Source: JAWWBG01 sp033721095
Lineage (GTDB): Bacteria > Actinomycetota > Nitriliruptoria > Nitriliruptorales > Nitriliruptoraceae
Direction: 5' to 3'
DNA length: 22,729 bases
NCBI GenBank assembly: GCA_033721095.1
Contig: JAWWBG010000012.1
Location: 1-22,729, forward strand
Positions 1-7,572 of this stretch are shown piece by piece (position 1 is the first letter of the stretch; every line of letters begins with the position of its first letter). Made by a program: the position numbers and the translations under genes. The notes below the pieces were generated by a model. That model saw only the letters and a list, made by a program, of their open reading frames with translations. It was not told where the DNA came from and ran no database searches.

Positions 1-12
1 CTCGCTCGACAC
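1..12 (-). CDS. possible start of a DNA-damage-inducible gene (edge)
   Basis: Only four codons can be read: GTG followed by Ser-Ser-Glu, running off the left edge. The call rests on context. A GGAGG ribosome-binding site at 17-21 lies 4 nt before the GTG, and a damage-type promoter (35-57) and LexA box (58-71) lie just upstream in the same direction. An alternative in-frame ATG lies at 34-36 but would leave almost no leader after the predicted transcription start. The product cannot be named. argH, which often follows argG in actinobacteria, is not excluded but would be unexpected behind an SOS promoter. Confidence 0.35.
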
Positions 13-34
13 ACCGCCTCCGCCGACGGTCGGC

Positions 35-57
35 ATGCTACCGACTCGCGGCGACAA
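35..57 (-). promoter_or_regulatory. RecA-NDp / PafBC-like promoter
   Basis: On the minus strand the element reads TTGTCGCCG, 8 nt, then TAGCAT. The mycobacterial LexA-independent damage promoter (RecA-NDp, activated by PafBC) has the remembered consensus TTGTCRGTG-N8-TAnnnT. The -35 part matches 7 of 9 positions, the 8-nt spacing is exact, and TAGCAT fits TAnnnT. It points left, out of the window. The two mismatches fall in the middle of the -35 part. Confidence 0.5.
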
Positions 58-71
58 CGAACGTATGTTCG
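58..71. promoter_or_regulatory. LexA (SOS) box
   Basis: CGAAC-GTAT-GTTCG is a perfect palindrome matching the actinobacterial/Gram-positive LexA operator CGAAC-N4-GTTCG. It lies 24 nt after the argG stop and directly abuts the -35 part of the damage-type promoter at 35-57. LexA bound here could block polymerase access. The regulated gene lies to the left of the window. Confidence 0.7.
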
Positions 72-95
72 ACTGTTGCCGGCGGTCCGCGACCC

Positions 96-1325
<1,230 letters not shown>

Positions 1326-1338
1326 GTCGTTTCCTTGT

Positions 1339-1806
1339 TCAGGTGACGCGAAGTCGCGTACGGAATCGTTCGGCCAGCTCGGCCCCGCTGACGCCTTCGC
1401 TGGCGACGACGAGGACGGTGTCGTCACCGGCGACCGTGGCCATCACGCCCGGCAGCTCGGCCAGGTCGATGACGGATGCGACCGGATGCGCGCCGGCGGG
1501 CGGCGTCCGGAGGGCCACGATGTTGCCGCTGGAGTCGATGCCCGTCACGAACTGGGAGAGGATGGCATCCAGCCGCGAGCGAGCTGCCCCCGGCCCGGGG
1601 TCGGGAGCGAGTCGATACACGTGGGCCCCGTTGGGGCCACGGACCTTGACGGCACCGATCTCGTCGAGGTCCCGGCTGATGGTCGCCTGGGTCGTCTCGA
1701 CCCCGTGTTCGGCCAGCAGCAGCTGGACGTCGTGCTGGGAGGACAGCTGGACGTCGTCGGACAGCAGTCGTCGCAGCAGCGCCTGTCGTGCCTGCTTCTC
1801 GCTCAT
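1339..1806 (-). CDS. argR: arginine repressor ArgR
   Basis: ArgR is the arginine-responsive hexameric repressor of arginine biosynthesis genes. The 155-residue product has an N-terminal winged helix with the recognition segment TQATISRDL (39-47). The C-terminal oligomerisation and arginine-binding domain includes GDDTVLVV (127-134), whose Asp pair contacts arginine in characterised homologues. The start ATG overlaps the argF stop (ATGA), so translation is probably coupled. Because argR lies inside the operon whose promoter carries ARG-box-like sites (7536-7571), negative autoregulation is likely. The argF-argR-argG order matches mycobacteria and streptomycetes. Confidence 0.95.
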   Translation of the reverse strand: MSEKQARQALLRRLLSDDVQLSSQHDVQLLLAEHGVETTQATISRDLDEIGAVKVRGPNGAHVYRLAPDPGPGAARSRLDAILSQFVTGIDSSGNIVALRTPPAGAHPVASVIDLAELPGVMATVAGDDTVLVVASEGVSGAELAERFRTRLRVT

Positions 1807-2750
1807 GCGGCTGCCCCCGGTTCGCCAAGGACCTCCGGCACGAGCAGGTGCTCGAGGATCGCCTTCTGGGCATGCAGGCGATTCTCGGCCTGGTCGAACA
1901 CGCGCGAGGCGGGGCCGTCGATGACGGTCCCCGCGACCTCCTCGCCGCGGTGGGCAGGCAGGCAGTGCAGGAAGATCGCCTCGCTGTCCGCGAGGGCCAT
2001 CAGCTCGTCCGTCACCTGGAAGGTGGCGAAGGCCTGCCGGCGCGCGTCGGACTCACCCTCCTGCCCCATCGAGGTCCAGACGTCGGTGCTGACGACGTCG
2101 GCGTCGGTCGCGGCAGCCGCCGGGTCCGTCCCGATCGTGATGCTGCCGCCCATTGCCGCTGCGTGTTGGCTGGCGCGGTCGACCACGGCCTGCTCGGGTG
2201 CGTGGCCTTCGGGATGTGCGACGCGCACGTGCATCCCGGACAGGGCTCCCGCCAGCAGCAGCGAGTGCGCAACGTTGTTGCCGTCGCCGATCCAGGCGAG
2301 GGTGCGACCGGCCAGCTTGTCGTGGTTCTCCCGAACCGTCTGGAGGTCGGCCAGGGCCTGGCAGGGGTGTTCGTGGTCGCTCAATGCGTTGACGACCGGG
2401 ACCGTTGCCGCAGCCGCGAGCTCTTCGAGGCGCGCCTGGGCGAAGGTGCGCAGGACGATGGCGTCGACGTAACGGCTCATGACCTTCGCGACGTCGCTGA
2501 TGGCCTCGCGCCGGCCAAGGCCGATCTCGACGTCGTCGATCTTCATGGCGTGGCCGCCGAGCTCGACGATGGCGAGCTCGAAGGACATGCGCGTACGCAG
2601 CGACGGCTTCTCGAAGACGACGGCGACGGCCTTGCCGGCCAACGTTGCCGCTTGCCTGCCTCGATCCGTCTTGTGCCGGGCCGCCCGATCGAGGACGGTC
2701 GCCAGCTCGTCGGCGGCAAGATCGTCAGCCCGCAGAAAATGTCTGGTCAT
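1803..2750 (-). CDS. argF: ornithine carbamoyltransferase (anabolic)
   Basis: ArgF transfers the carbamoyl group of carbamoyl phosphate to ornithine, making citrulline. The 315-residue length is typical. Family motifs are the carbamoyl-phosphate loop FEKPSLRTR (46-54), HPCQALAD (128-135), the ornithine segment DVWTSMGQE (223-231) and the catalytic cysteine motif HCLPAHRGEE (262-271). The loop has SLRTR instead of STRTR, a variation I recall from other anabolic enzymes. ATG 2750 overlaps the stop of the preceding response-regulator gene (ATGA), and the argF stop overlaps the argR start. The longer in-frame extension to 3050 is out-of-frame sequence of the response-regulator gene and was rejected. 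Confidence 0.95.
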   Translation of the reverse strand: MTRHFLRADDLAADELATVLDRAARHKTDRGRQAATLAGKAVAVVFEKPSLRTRMSFELAIVELGGHAMKIDDVEIGLGRREAISDVAKVMSRYVDAIVLRTFAQARLEELAAAATVPVVNALSDHEHPCQALADLQTVRENHDKLAGRTLAWIGDGNNVAHSLLLAGALSGMHVRVAHPEGHAPEQAVVDRASQHAAAMGGSITIGTDPAAAATDADVVSTDVWTSMGQEGESDARRQAFATFQVTDELMALADSEAIFLHCLPAHRGEEVAGTVIDGPASRVFDQAENRLHAQKAILEHLLVPEVLGEPGAAA

Positions 2751-3124
2751 TGCTCGCCTTCCCCGTCCAGCAGCACCTTCATGCGCGCGATGAGCTCGGT
2801 GACCTCGAACGGCTTCTCGAAGACGTCCGCCGCGTCCAGCGCGCTGCGCGCCTCCTCGGCACCGATCGCCGAGCCGGTGACGACGATCACCGGGACCTCC
2901 AGTGATCCGCCGCCCTCCTCGAACAGCTGCTGGAGGACGCGTAGGCCGGACACGTCGGGCATCATGAGGTCGAGCAACACGAGGTCGATCTCGCCGGTCC
3001 CGAGTCGGATGAGGCCCTCGAGGCCATCGGGCGCGACGGATGCCTCCCACCCCTCCGCCTCGCAGACGGTGCGCAGCAGCTGCGAGACCTCGTCATCGTC
3101 CTCGACGATCAGGATCCGGGTCAC
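2747..3124 (-). CDS. receiver-only response regulator inside the arg operon
   Basis: This 125-residue protein is a single CheY-like receiver with no output domain. The acidic pocket is E8-D9, the phospho-acceptor is D52 (LLDLMMPD), the switch threonine is T83 (VVTGS) and the conserved lysine is K104 (EKPF), so all phosphotransfer residues are present. It should be phosphorylated by a histidine kinase and act by protein contact. GTG 3124 overlaps the argD stop (GTGA) and the gene's stop overlaps argF ATG (ATGA). It is therefore translationally embedded in the arginine operon and probably made only when arginine genes are derepressed. Canonical actinobacterial argCJBDFRG(H) operons that I know do not carry it. 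Its partner kinase is unknown; the nearest candidate is the soluble kinase at 11866-12894. A longer start to 3259 is argD sequence in another frame. Confidence 0.9.
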   Translation of the reverse strand: MTRILIVEDDDEVSQLLRTVCEAEGWEASVAPDGLEGLIRLGTGEIDLVLLDLMMPDVSGLRVLQQLFEEGGGSLEVPVIVVTGSAIGAEEARSALDAADVFEKPFEVTELIARMKVLLDGEGEQ

Positions 3125-4320
3125 GACGACACCTCCGCGACGGTGGAGCCGAGGATCTCGAGAGCTCGGTCGCACTCGGAGGCGGAGACGTTGAGGGGCG
3201 GGGCAATCCGAATGACGTCGTCGGCAACGGCGTTCACGAGCAACCCGACTTCCTGGCACGCGGCGGCAACCGGCCGGGCCATCGCGTCGCGCAGCTCGAG
3301 TCCGAGTAGCAGGCCCAGCCCGCGGACACCGACGATGCCGTCGATGGCCTCGGCGAGCTTGCGCACCTGCTGCTCCCGCTCACGAACGTTGGCAAGCAGG
3401 TCCTCTGCCTCGATCACGTCGAGCGTGGCAAGCGCCGCTGCGCTGGTCACCGGGTTCCCGCCAAACGTCGTTGCGTGATCACCGGGCTCAAACGCCTCGG
3501 TGGCCGTTCCGCGCGCGACGATCGCCCCGATCGGGAGCCCGTTCGCGAGTGCTTTCGCGACCGAGATCACGTCCGGAACGATCGCGGTGTGCTGGTGGGC
3601 GAACCAGGTTCCCGTCCGCCCGATGCCGGTCTGGACTTCGTCGACGAGCAGGAGGGCGCCGTGCTCGTCACACGCCTGCCGGGCAGCCTCCAGCACCTCG
3701 CTCGGGACTGGCCGCACGCCACCCTCGCCCTGGATGACCTCGAGCAGGACGGCGCAGTGGCGGTCCGTCACGGCGGCAGTGAGCGTGTCGGGATCGTCGT
3801 GGGGCACCGTGTCGACGTAGCCCAGCAGCGGTTCGAACGGCGCGTGCTTGGCCGCCTGACCAGTCGCCTCGAGTGTCGCCAGCGTGCGCCCGTGGAAGCT
3901 GCTCTCCAGCGTCACGACGCGAACCTTGTCGGGATCCTGCCGCTTGCCGTGGCGGCGCGCCAGCTTGATGGCAGCCTCGTTGGCCGTCGCGCCGTCCTGG
4001 CAGAAGAACGCCTTGCTGTCTCCCCACCCCGTGATCGCCCGCAGCCTGGCGGCCAGGTCCAGCATCGGGCCGGTCACGTACAGGTTGGATGCGTGCACGA
4101 GCGTTCCCGCCTGCTGCGCCACGGCCGCGGTCACGGCGGGGTGGGCGTGACCGAGTGCCGTGACGGCCAGGCCCGTGAGGAAGTCGAGGTATTCGCGACC
4201 CTCGGCATCGACGACGATCGTCCCCGAGCCGCGCACGAGCGCCAGGGACCGCGTCGGGTAGGTCGGCAGGACGAGTTCGGCGTCGAGGTTGAGCCAGCTG
4301 GCGTCCACGGCGGGACTCAC
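3121..4320 (-). CDS. argD: acetylornithine aminotransferase
   Basis: ArgD is the PLP-dependent aminotransferase that interconverts N-acetylglutamate semialdehyde and N-acetylornithine; it often also acts in lysine synthesis. The 399-residue product is a class-III aminotransferase of normal length. Visible are GATANEAAIKLARR (110-123), VDEVQTGIGRTG (226-237) with the PLP-ring aspartate D227, the Schiff-base lysine K256 in SVAKALANG, and TFGGNP (285-290). The usual NSGAEANE box reads CQDGATANE here, a modest variant. GTG 4320 overlaps the argB stop (GTGA) and follows AGGA by 8 nt. Extensions to 5190 are argB sequence in another frame. Its own stop overlaps the start of the receiver-only regulator. 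Confidence 0.94.
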   Translation of the reverse strand: MSPAVDASWLNLDAELVLPTYPTRSLALVRGSGTIVVDAEGREYLDFLTGLAVTALGHAHPAVTAAVAQQAGTLVHASNLYVTGPMLDLAARLRAITGWGDSKAFFCQDGATANEAAIKLARRHGKRQDPDKVRVVTLESSFHGRTLATLEATGQAAKHAPFEPLLGYVDTVPHDDPDTLTAAVTDRHCAVLLEVIQGEGGVRPVPSEVLEAARQACDEHGALLLVDEVQTGIGRTGTWFAHQHTAIVPDVISVAKALANGLPIGAIVARGTATEAFEPGDHATTFGGNPVTSAAALATLDVIEAEDLLANVREREQQVRKLAEAIDGIVGVRGLGLLLGLELRDAMARPVAAACQEVGLLVNAVADDVIRIAPPLNVSASECDRALEILGSTVAEVSS

Positions 4321-5264
4321 GACGCATCCTGGAGGTGTGCGGTCTCGAGCAGTACGCCGCCTGGCTCCTCGACGGTCGCGCTGACCATCGTCCCGACACC
4401 CTCGTCGGTGAAGATCTCCAGCAGCACCGCGTGGAGCACACGTCCATCGAGGATGTGGGCCCGCTCGACACCCTGCTCGAGGGCACCGACGATGGACTGG
4501 ACCTTGGGGCGCATCCCCTCGTGCAGCGAGTCCTCGGCCAGCATCTCGCGCAGCCGCCCGACCGACACCTCGGACACGAGCGAACCCTCGTCGCCGAAGT
4601 CGAGGTAGAGCCCGGGAACGTCGGTCAGGTAGACGAGCTTGGAGGCGGCGAGAGCCCCCGCGATGGCGCCGGCGGCGAGATCGGCGTTCACGTTGTGGTC
4701 CTGGCCGTGTTCGTCCCGGCCGATGGTGGCGACGACCGGCAGCAGGCCGTCGTCCAGCAGGTTCTCGAGTACCCGGACGTTGACCCCGCTGACCTCGCCG
4801 ACGAGGCCGAGGTCCTCGCCGTCGGGGCCGCGGGCGGCGCGGACCCGCAGCAGGTCGGCGTCGATGCCGGAGATCCCGACGGCCGGGGCACCCGCTTGCT
4901 GGATGAGGCTGACGACCTCGGGGTTGACCTTCCCGAGCAGGGTCATGCGGACGACGTCCATCATGGATTCGTCGGTCACTCGCAACCCGGCGATGAACGT
5001 GGACTCGACGCCGAAGGCTGCCGCCGTCTCGCTGATCTGCGGGCCGCCGCCATGCACGACGATCGGCCGCAGCCCGACGAAGTGCAGCAGGGCGATGTCG
5101 GCGGCGAACGACGCCTTCAGCTGCTCGTCGACCATCGCGGACCCGCCGTACTTGACCACCACCGTGTGCCCGTGGAACCGGGTGATCCACGGCAGTGCCT
5201 CGCGCAACACGGCCGCCTTCTGCTGGGCGGCGCTGCTGCGCGGGTCGTGCGGTTCGACGGCCAT
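4317..5264 (-). CDS. argB: acetylglutamate kinase
   Basis: ArgB phosphorylates N-acetylglutamate. The 315-residue product has the amino-acid-kinase fold with KYGGSAM (38-44), the phosphate loop HGGGPQI (71-77) and GLRVTD (93-98). The roughly 25-residue N-terminal helix before KYGG and the C-terminal HEGMRPKV and EIFTDEGVGTMV segments are typical of the hexameric, arginine-inhibited enzymes. Feedback inhibition by arginine is therefore likely. I chose ATG 5264 because GAGGA lies just upstream. A GTG at 5279 overlapping the argJ stop (GTGA) is an equally possible start adding five residues. The C-terminus overlaps the argD start. Confidence 0.94.
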   Translation of the reverse strand: MAVEPHDPRSSAAQQKAAVLREALPWITRFHGHTVVVKYGGSAMVDEQLKASFAADIALLHFVGLRPIVVHGGGPQISETAAAFGVESTFIAGLRVTDESMMDVVRMTLLGKVNPEVVSLIQQAGAPAVGISGIDADLLRVRAARGPDGEDLGLVGEVSGVNVRVLENLLDDGLLPVVATIGRDEHGQDHNVNADLAAGAIAGALAASKLVYLTDVPGLYLDFGDEGSLVSEVSVGRLREMLAEDSLHEGMRPKVQSIVGALEQGVERAHILDGRVLHAVLLEIFTDEGVGTMVSATVEEPGGVLLETAHLQDAS

Positions 5265-5275
5265 CGAGTCCTCGG

Positions 5276-6496
5276 TCACGTGTGGTAGTCGGCGTTGATC
5301 GTGATGTACTCGCGCGACAGGTCGCTGACGAGCATGGTGTCCGTCCCGGGCCCCTGGCCCACGGTGACGAGGATGGGCACGTGGTCCTTGCTCATGGCCG
5401 CGGAGGCCGTCCCGGCGTCGAACGCCGTTGCCATGCCGAATCTGCAGACGTCCACGTTGCCGATGCGGACGTCGACGCGGTCGGGATCGAAGACCCCCGG
5501 GCTGTCGCCCATCGCCTGGAGGATCCGTCCCCAGTTGGGGTCCGCGCCGTGCAGCGCCGTCCGAAACAGCGGCGAGCGAGCAATGGCCTGCACCAGGTGT
5601 GTCGCGTCCTCGGCCGTGTCGGCGCCAGTGACCGTGACCTCCGCGATGCGTGTCGTCCCCTCGCCGTCCTCGACGATCATGCGGGCCAGGTCGGCACAGA
5701 CGGCTTCGAGGGCGGTGGCGAAGGCCGCCGCACCGGGTGGCTGCGCGGCGGACCCGCTGGCCAGGGCGACAACGGTGTCGTTGGTCGAACCGCAGCCATC
5801 GACGCAGATGCGGTTGAAGGTGCGGCCGGAGATGTCGGCCAGGAGGGGTCGGAGCAGCGCACCCTGGATGGGCGCGTCCGTGAGGATGACAGCGAGCATC
5901 GTCGCCATGTTGGGCTCGATCATGCCCGAACCCTTGGCGACGCCAGCGATCGTGCACGAGCCCTGCCCGTCCGAGACCTCGAAGGCCACGATCTTGGTGC
6001 GGGTGTCCGTGGTCAACATCGCGCGAGCGACGCCATCGGCATCTGCGACGGACCGACCGCGGGCCGCGTTGGCAGCCACGATCCCGGTCGAGACGAGGTC
6101 CATCGGCATCGGGACGCCGATGATGCCCGTCGACAGCACCGCGACGTCCCCGGCCACTGCGCCGACCGCCGCAGCCGTCTCGGCGGCCATGCGGCGAGCG
6201 TCTGCCATCCCCCGCTCCCCCGTGCAGGCGTTGGCATTGCCCGCGTTGATCACAACGGCCTGGAGCGTCCCGTTGGCGACGGCCTCACGGCTCACCAGGA
6301 CCGGGGCGGCCACGACCCGGTTGGTGGTCGTGACGGCCGCCACCGCCGCCGGCTGGTCGGCGACCACGAGGGCCAGGTCGAGCGCGCCACTCTGCTTCAA
6401 CCCTGCCGCGGTCGCACCGAACGAGAACCCGGCCACGGTGGCGAGGCCACCCGCGACCGGGGTGAGCTGCGACCGGTCGGTTGGCCCCCACGTCAC
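5276..6496 (-). CDS. argJ: glutamate N-acetyltransferase / ornithine acetyltransferase
   Basis: ArgJ moves the acetyl group from N-acetylornithine to glutamate, giving the cyclic arginine pathway; bifunctional members also make N-acetylglutamate from acetyl-CoA. The 406-residue product carries the autocleavage motif NMATMLAV (196-203), with cleavage expected between A198 and the nucleophile T199. Other family segments are INAGNANACTG (83-93) and LSTGIIGVPMP (121-131). GTG 6496 overlaps the argC stop (GTGA). Whether it is mono- or bifunctional cannot be read safely from sequence. No argA-like gene is in the window. Confidence 0.95.
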   Translation of the reverse strand: MTWGPTDRSQLTPVAGGLATVAGFSFGATAAGLKQSGALDLALVVADQPAAVAAVTTTNRVVAAPVLVSREAVANGTLQAVVINAGNANACTGERGMADARRMAAETAAAVGAVAGDVAVLSTGIIGVPMPMDLVSTGIVAANAARGRSVADADGVARAMLTTDTRTKIVAFEVSDGQGSCTIAGVAKGSGMIEPNMATMLAVILTDAPIQGALLRPLLADISGRTFNRICVDGCGSTNDTVVALASGSAAQPPGAAAFATALEAVCADLARMIVEDGEGTTRIAEVTVTGADTAEDATHLVQAIARSPLFRTALHGADPNWGRILQAMGDSPGVFDPDRVDVRIGNVDVCRFGMATAFDAGTASAAMSKDHVPILVTVGQGPGTDTMLVSDLSREYITINADYHT

Positions 6497-7518
6497 GGGT
6501 GCATGCCGATCGTCGCCAGGCCGAGGCCCTCGTCCAGGCCGAGCATGAGGTTGGCGTTCTGGAGGGCCTGCCCGGCGGCACCCTTGCCGAGGTTGTCGAT
6601 GGCCGACGTCACGACGACCCGGTTCGTCCGAGGATCGACGACGGCGCTCACGTGGCAGGCGTTGGAGCCGGAGACGGCCTTGGTGTGGGGGAACGTGCCC
6701 GGTCCGAGGACGGTGACGAAGGGTTCATCCGCGTAACGGCTCGCGAGGGCGTCCTGGACATCGGCGGCGGCGACGCCCGCGGCGAGCCGGGCGTGGATCG
6801 TCGCCAGGAGCCCGCGCGCGATCGGCAGCAGGTGGGGCGTGAAGCTGACTGGCCCGAGGTCGCGCCCCAGACGCGCAAGCCCGACCTCGATCTCACCCGT
6901 GTGACGATGCGCGGGCGCCCCATAGGCCACGACGTTGGACGCGAGGTGCGGATGGTGCAGGTGCTCCTTGGCGCCCCGCCCGGCACCCGAGCTGCCCGAT
7001 TTCGCGTCGACAACGACGCTCCCCGCCTCGATGAGCTCGACGAGCGGCAGCAACCCGAGCAGCGTCGCCGTCGGATAGCAGCCGGGGTTGGCGACGACGC
7101 TGGCCGACGTGACCTCGGCCCGCGCCCACTCCGTCAGTCCGTAGACGGCCGGTGCCTGCTCCGGCTCCGGGTGCTGTTGGCCGTACCAGGTTGCGAACGC
7201 CTCTGCCGGGGTCCGATAGGCGGCTGACAGGTCCACGACGGGGGTTCCGGAAGCCCGCAACGCCGGCACGAGCTCGAGGGCAGCCTCGTGCGGCGTCGAC
7301 AGGAAGACGAGATCCAGCTCGCTGAGCCGGTCCGGCTCGACCGCCTGGAAGCTTCCCAGGCCCTGGAGGTTGGGGAACCGCTCGGCGATCGGCTGACCCG
7401 CACGCGTGTGCGCCGCGATGGCCGCCACGTCGAGCTGGGGATGGGCGGCCAGGAGACGGACGAGCTCGGCCCCTCCGTAGCCGGAAGCGCCGACGATGCC
7501 AACCTGGTGCGTGCCGAT
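6493..7518 (-). CDS. argC: N-acetyl-gamma-glutamyl-phosphate reductase
   Basis: ArgC reduces N-acetylglutamyl phosphate with NADPH to the semialdehyde. With the start proposed here (ATC 7518) the product is 341 residues, the normal length. Motifs are the dinucleotide-binding GIVGASGYGG (7-16), the catalytic cysteine C147 in ANPGCYPT, and H206 in HTGEIE. Start choice: the only in-frame ATG is at 7560, but it lies between the -35 and -10 elements of the operon promoter, has no ribosome-binding site, and adds an unfamiliar 14-residue tail. GAGGAG at 7525-7530, six nt before ATC 7518, gives the expected N-terminus. No in-frame ATG, GTG or TTG exists between them. An automatic caller would report 6493-7560. 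Confidence 0.9.
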   Translation of the reverse strand: MGTHQVGIVGASGYGGAELVRLLAAHPQLDVAAIAAHTRAGQPIAERFPNLQGLGSFQAVEPDRLSELDLVFLSTPHEAALELVPALRASGTPVVDLSAAYRTPAEAFATWYGQQHPEPEQAPAVYGLTEWARAEVTSASVVANPGCYPTATLLGLLPLVELIEAGSVVVDAKSGSSGAGRGAKEHLHHPHLASNVVAYGAPAHRHTGEIEVGLARLGRDLGPVSFTPHLLPIARGLLATIHARLAAGVAAADVQDALASRYADEPFVTVLGPGTFPHTKAVSGSNACHVSAVVDPRTNRVVVTSAIDNLGKGAAGQALQNANLMLGLDEGLGLATIGMHP

Positions 7519-7535
7519 GGGACGCTCCTCGTGAA

Positions 7536-7571
7536 TGCATGAACATACATACCATTGCATGAACTTGCAAA
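7536..7571 (-). promoter_or_regulatory. argC operon promoter with two ARG-box-like operators
   Basis: On the minus strand TTGCAA (7570-7565) and TATGTT (7547-7542) are separated by exactly 17 nt, a good sigma70-type promoter, placing the transcript start near 7536. The 9-mer GTTCATGCA occurs twice, at 7564-7556 and 7544-7536, exactly 20 bp apart. Each lies in a partly palindromic AT-rich block; the first is TTGCA-6-TGCAA. Two ARG boxes about 21 bp apart are the classic ArgR operator layout. The boxes cover the -35 and -10, so bound ArgR would block polymerase. The region begins right at the pheT stop (7573) and is far richer in AT than its surroundings. Confidence 0.8.
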
Positions 7572-7572
7572 A

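Noticed and set aside
1788..3194. Long plus-strand ORF (468 codons) opposite argF and the response regulator
   Set aside because: It mirrors the codon pattern of real minus-strand genes, has Arg/Asp/Gly-rich low-quality sequence and no family motif. Long antisense ORFs are normal at this GC content.
5265..5279. GTG 5279 as the argB start
   Set aside because: It overlaps the argJ stop nicely, but ATG 5264 has a GAGGA site just upstream. Kept as an alternative only.
5195..6736. Long plus-strand ORF (513 codons) opposite argJ
   Set aside because: Shadow of argJ and argC; no protein-like features.
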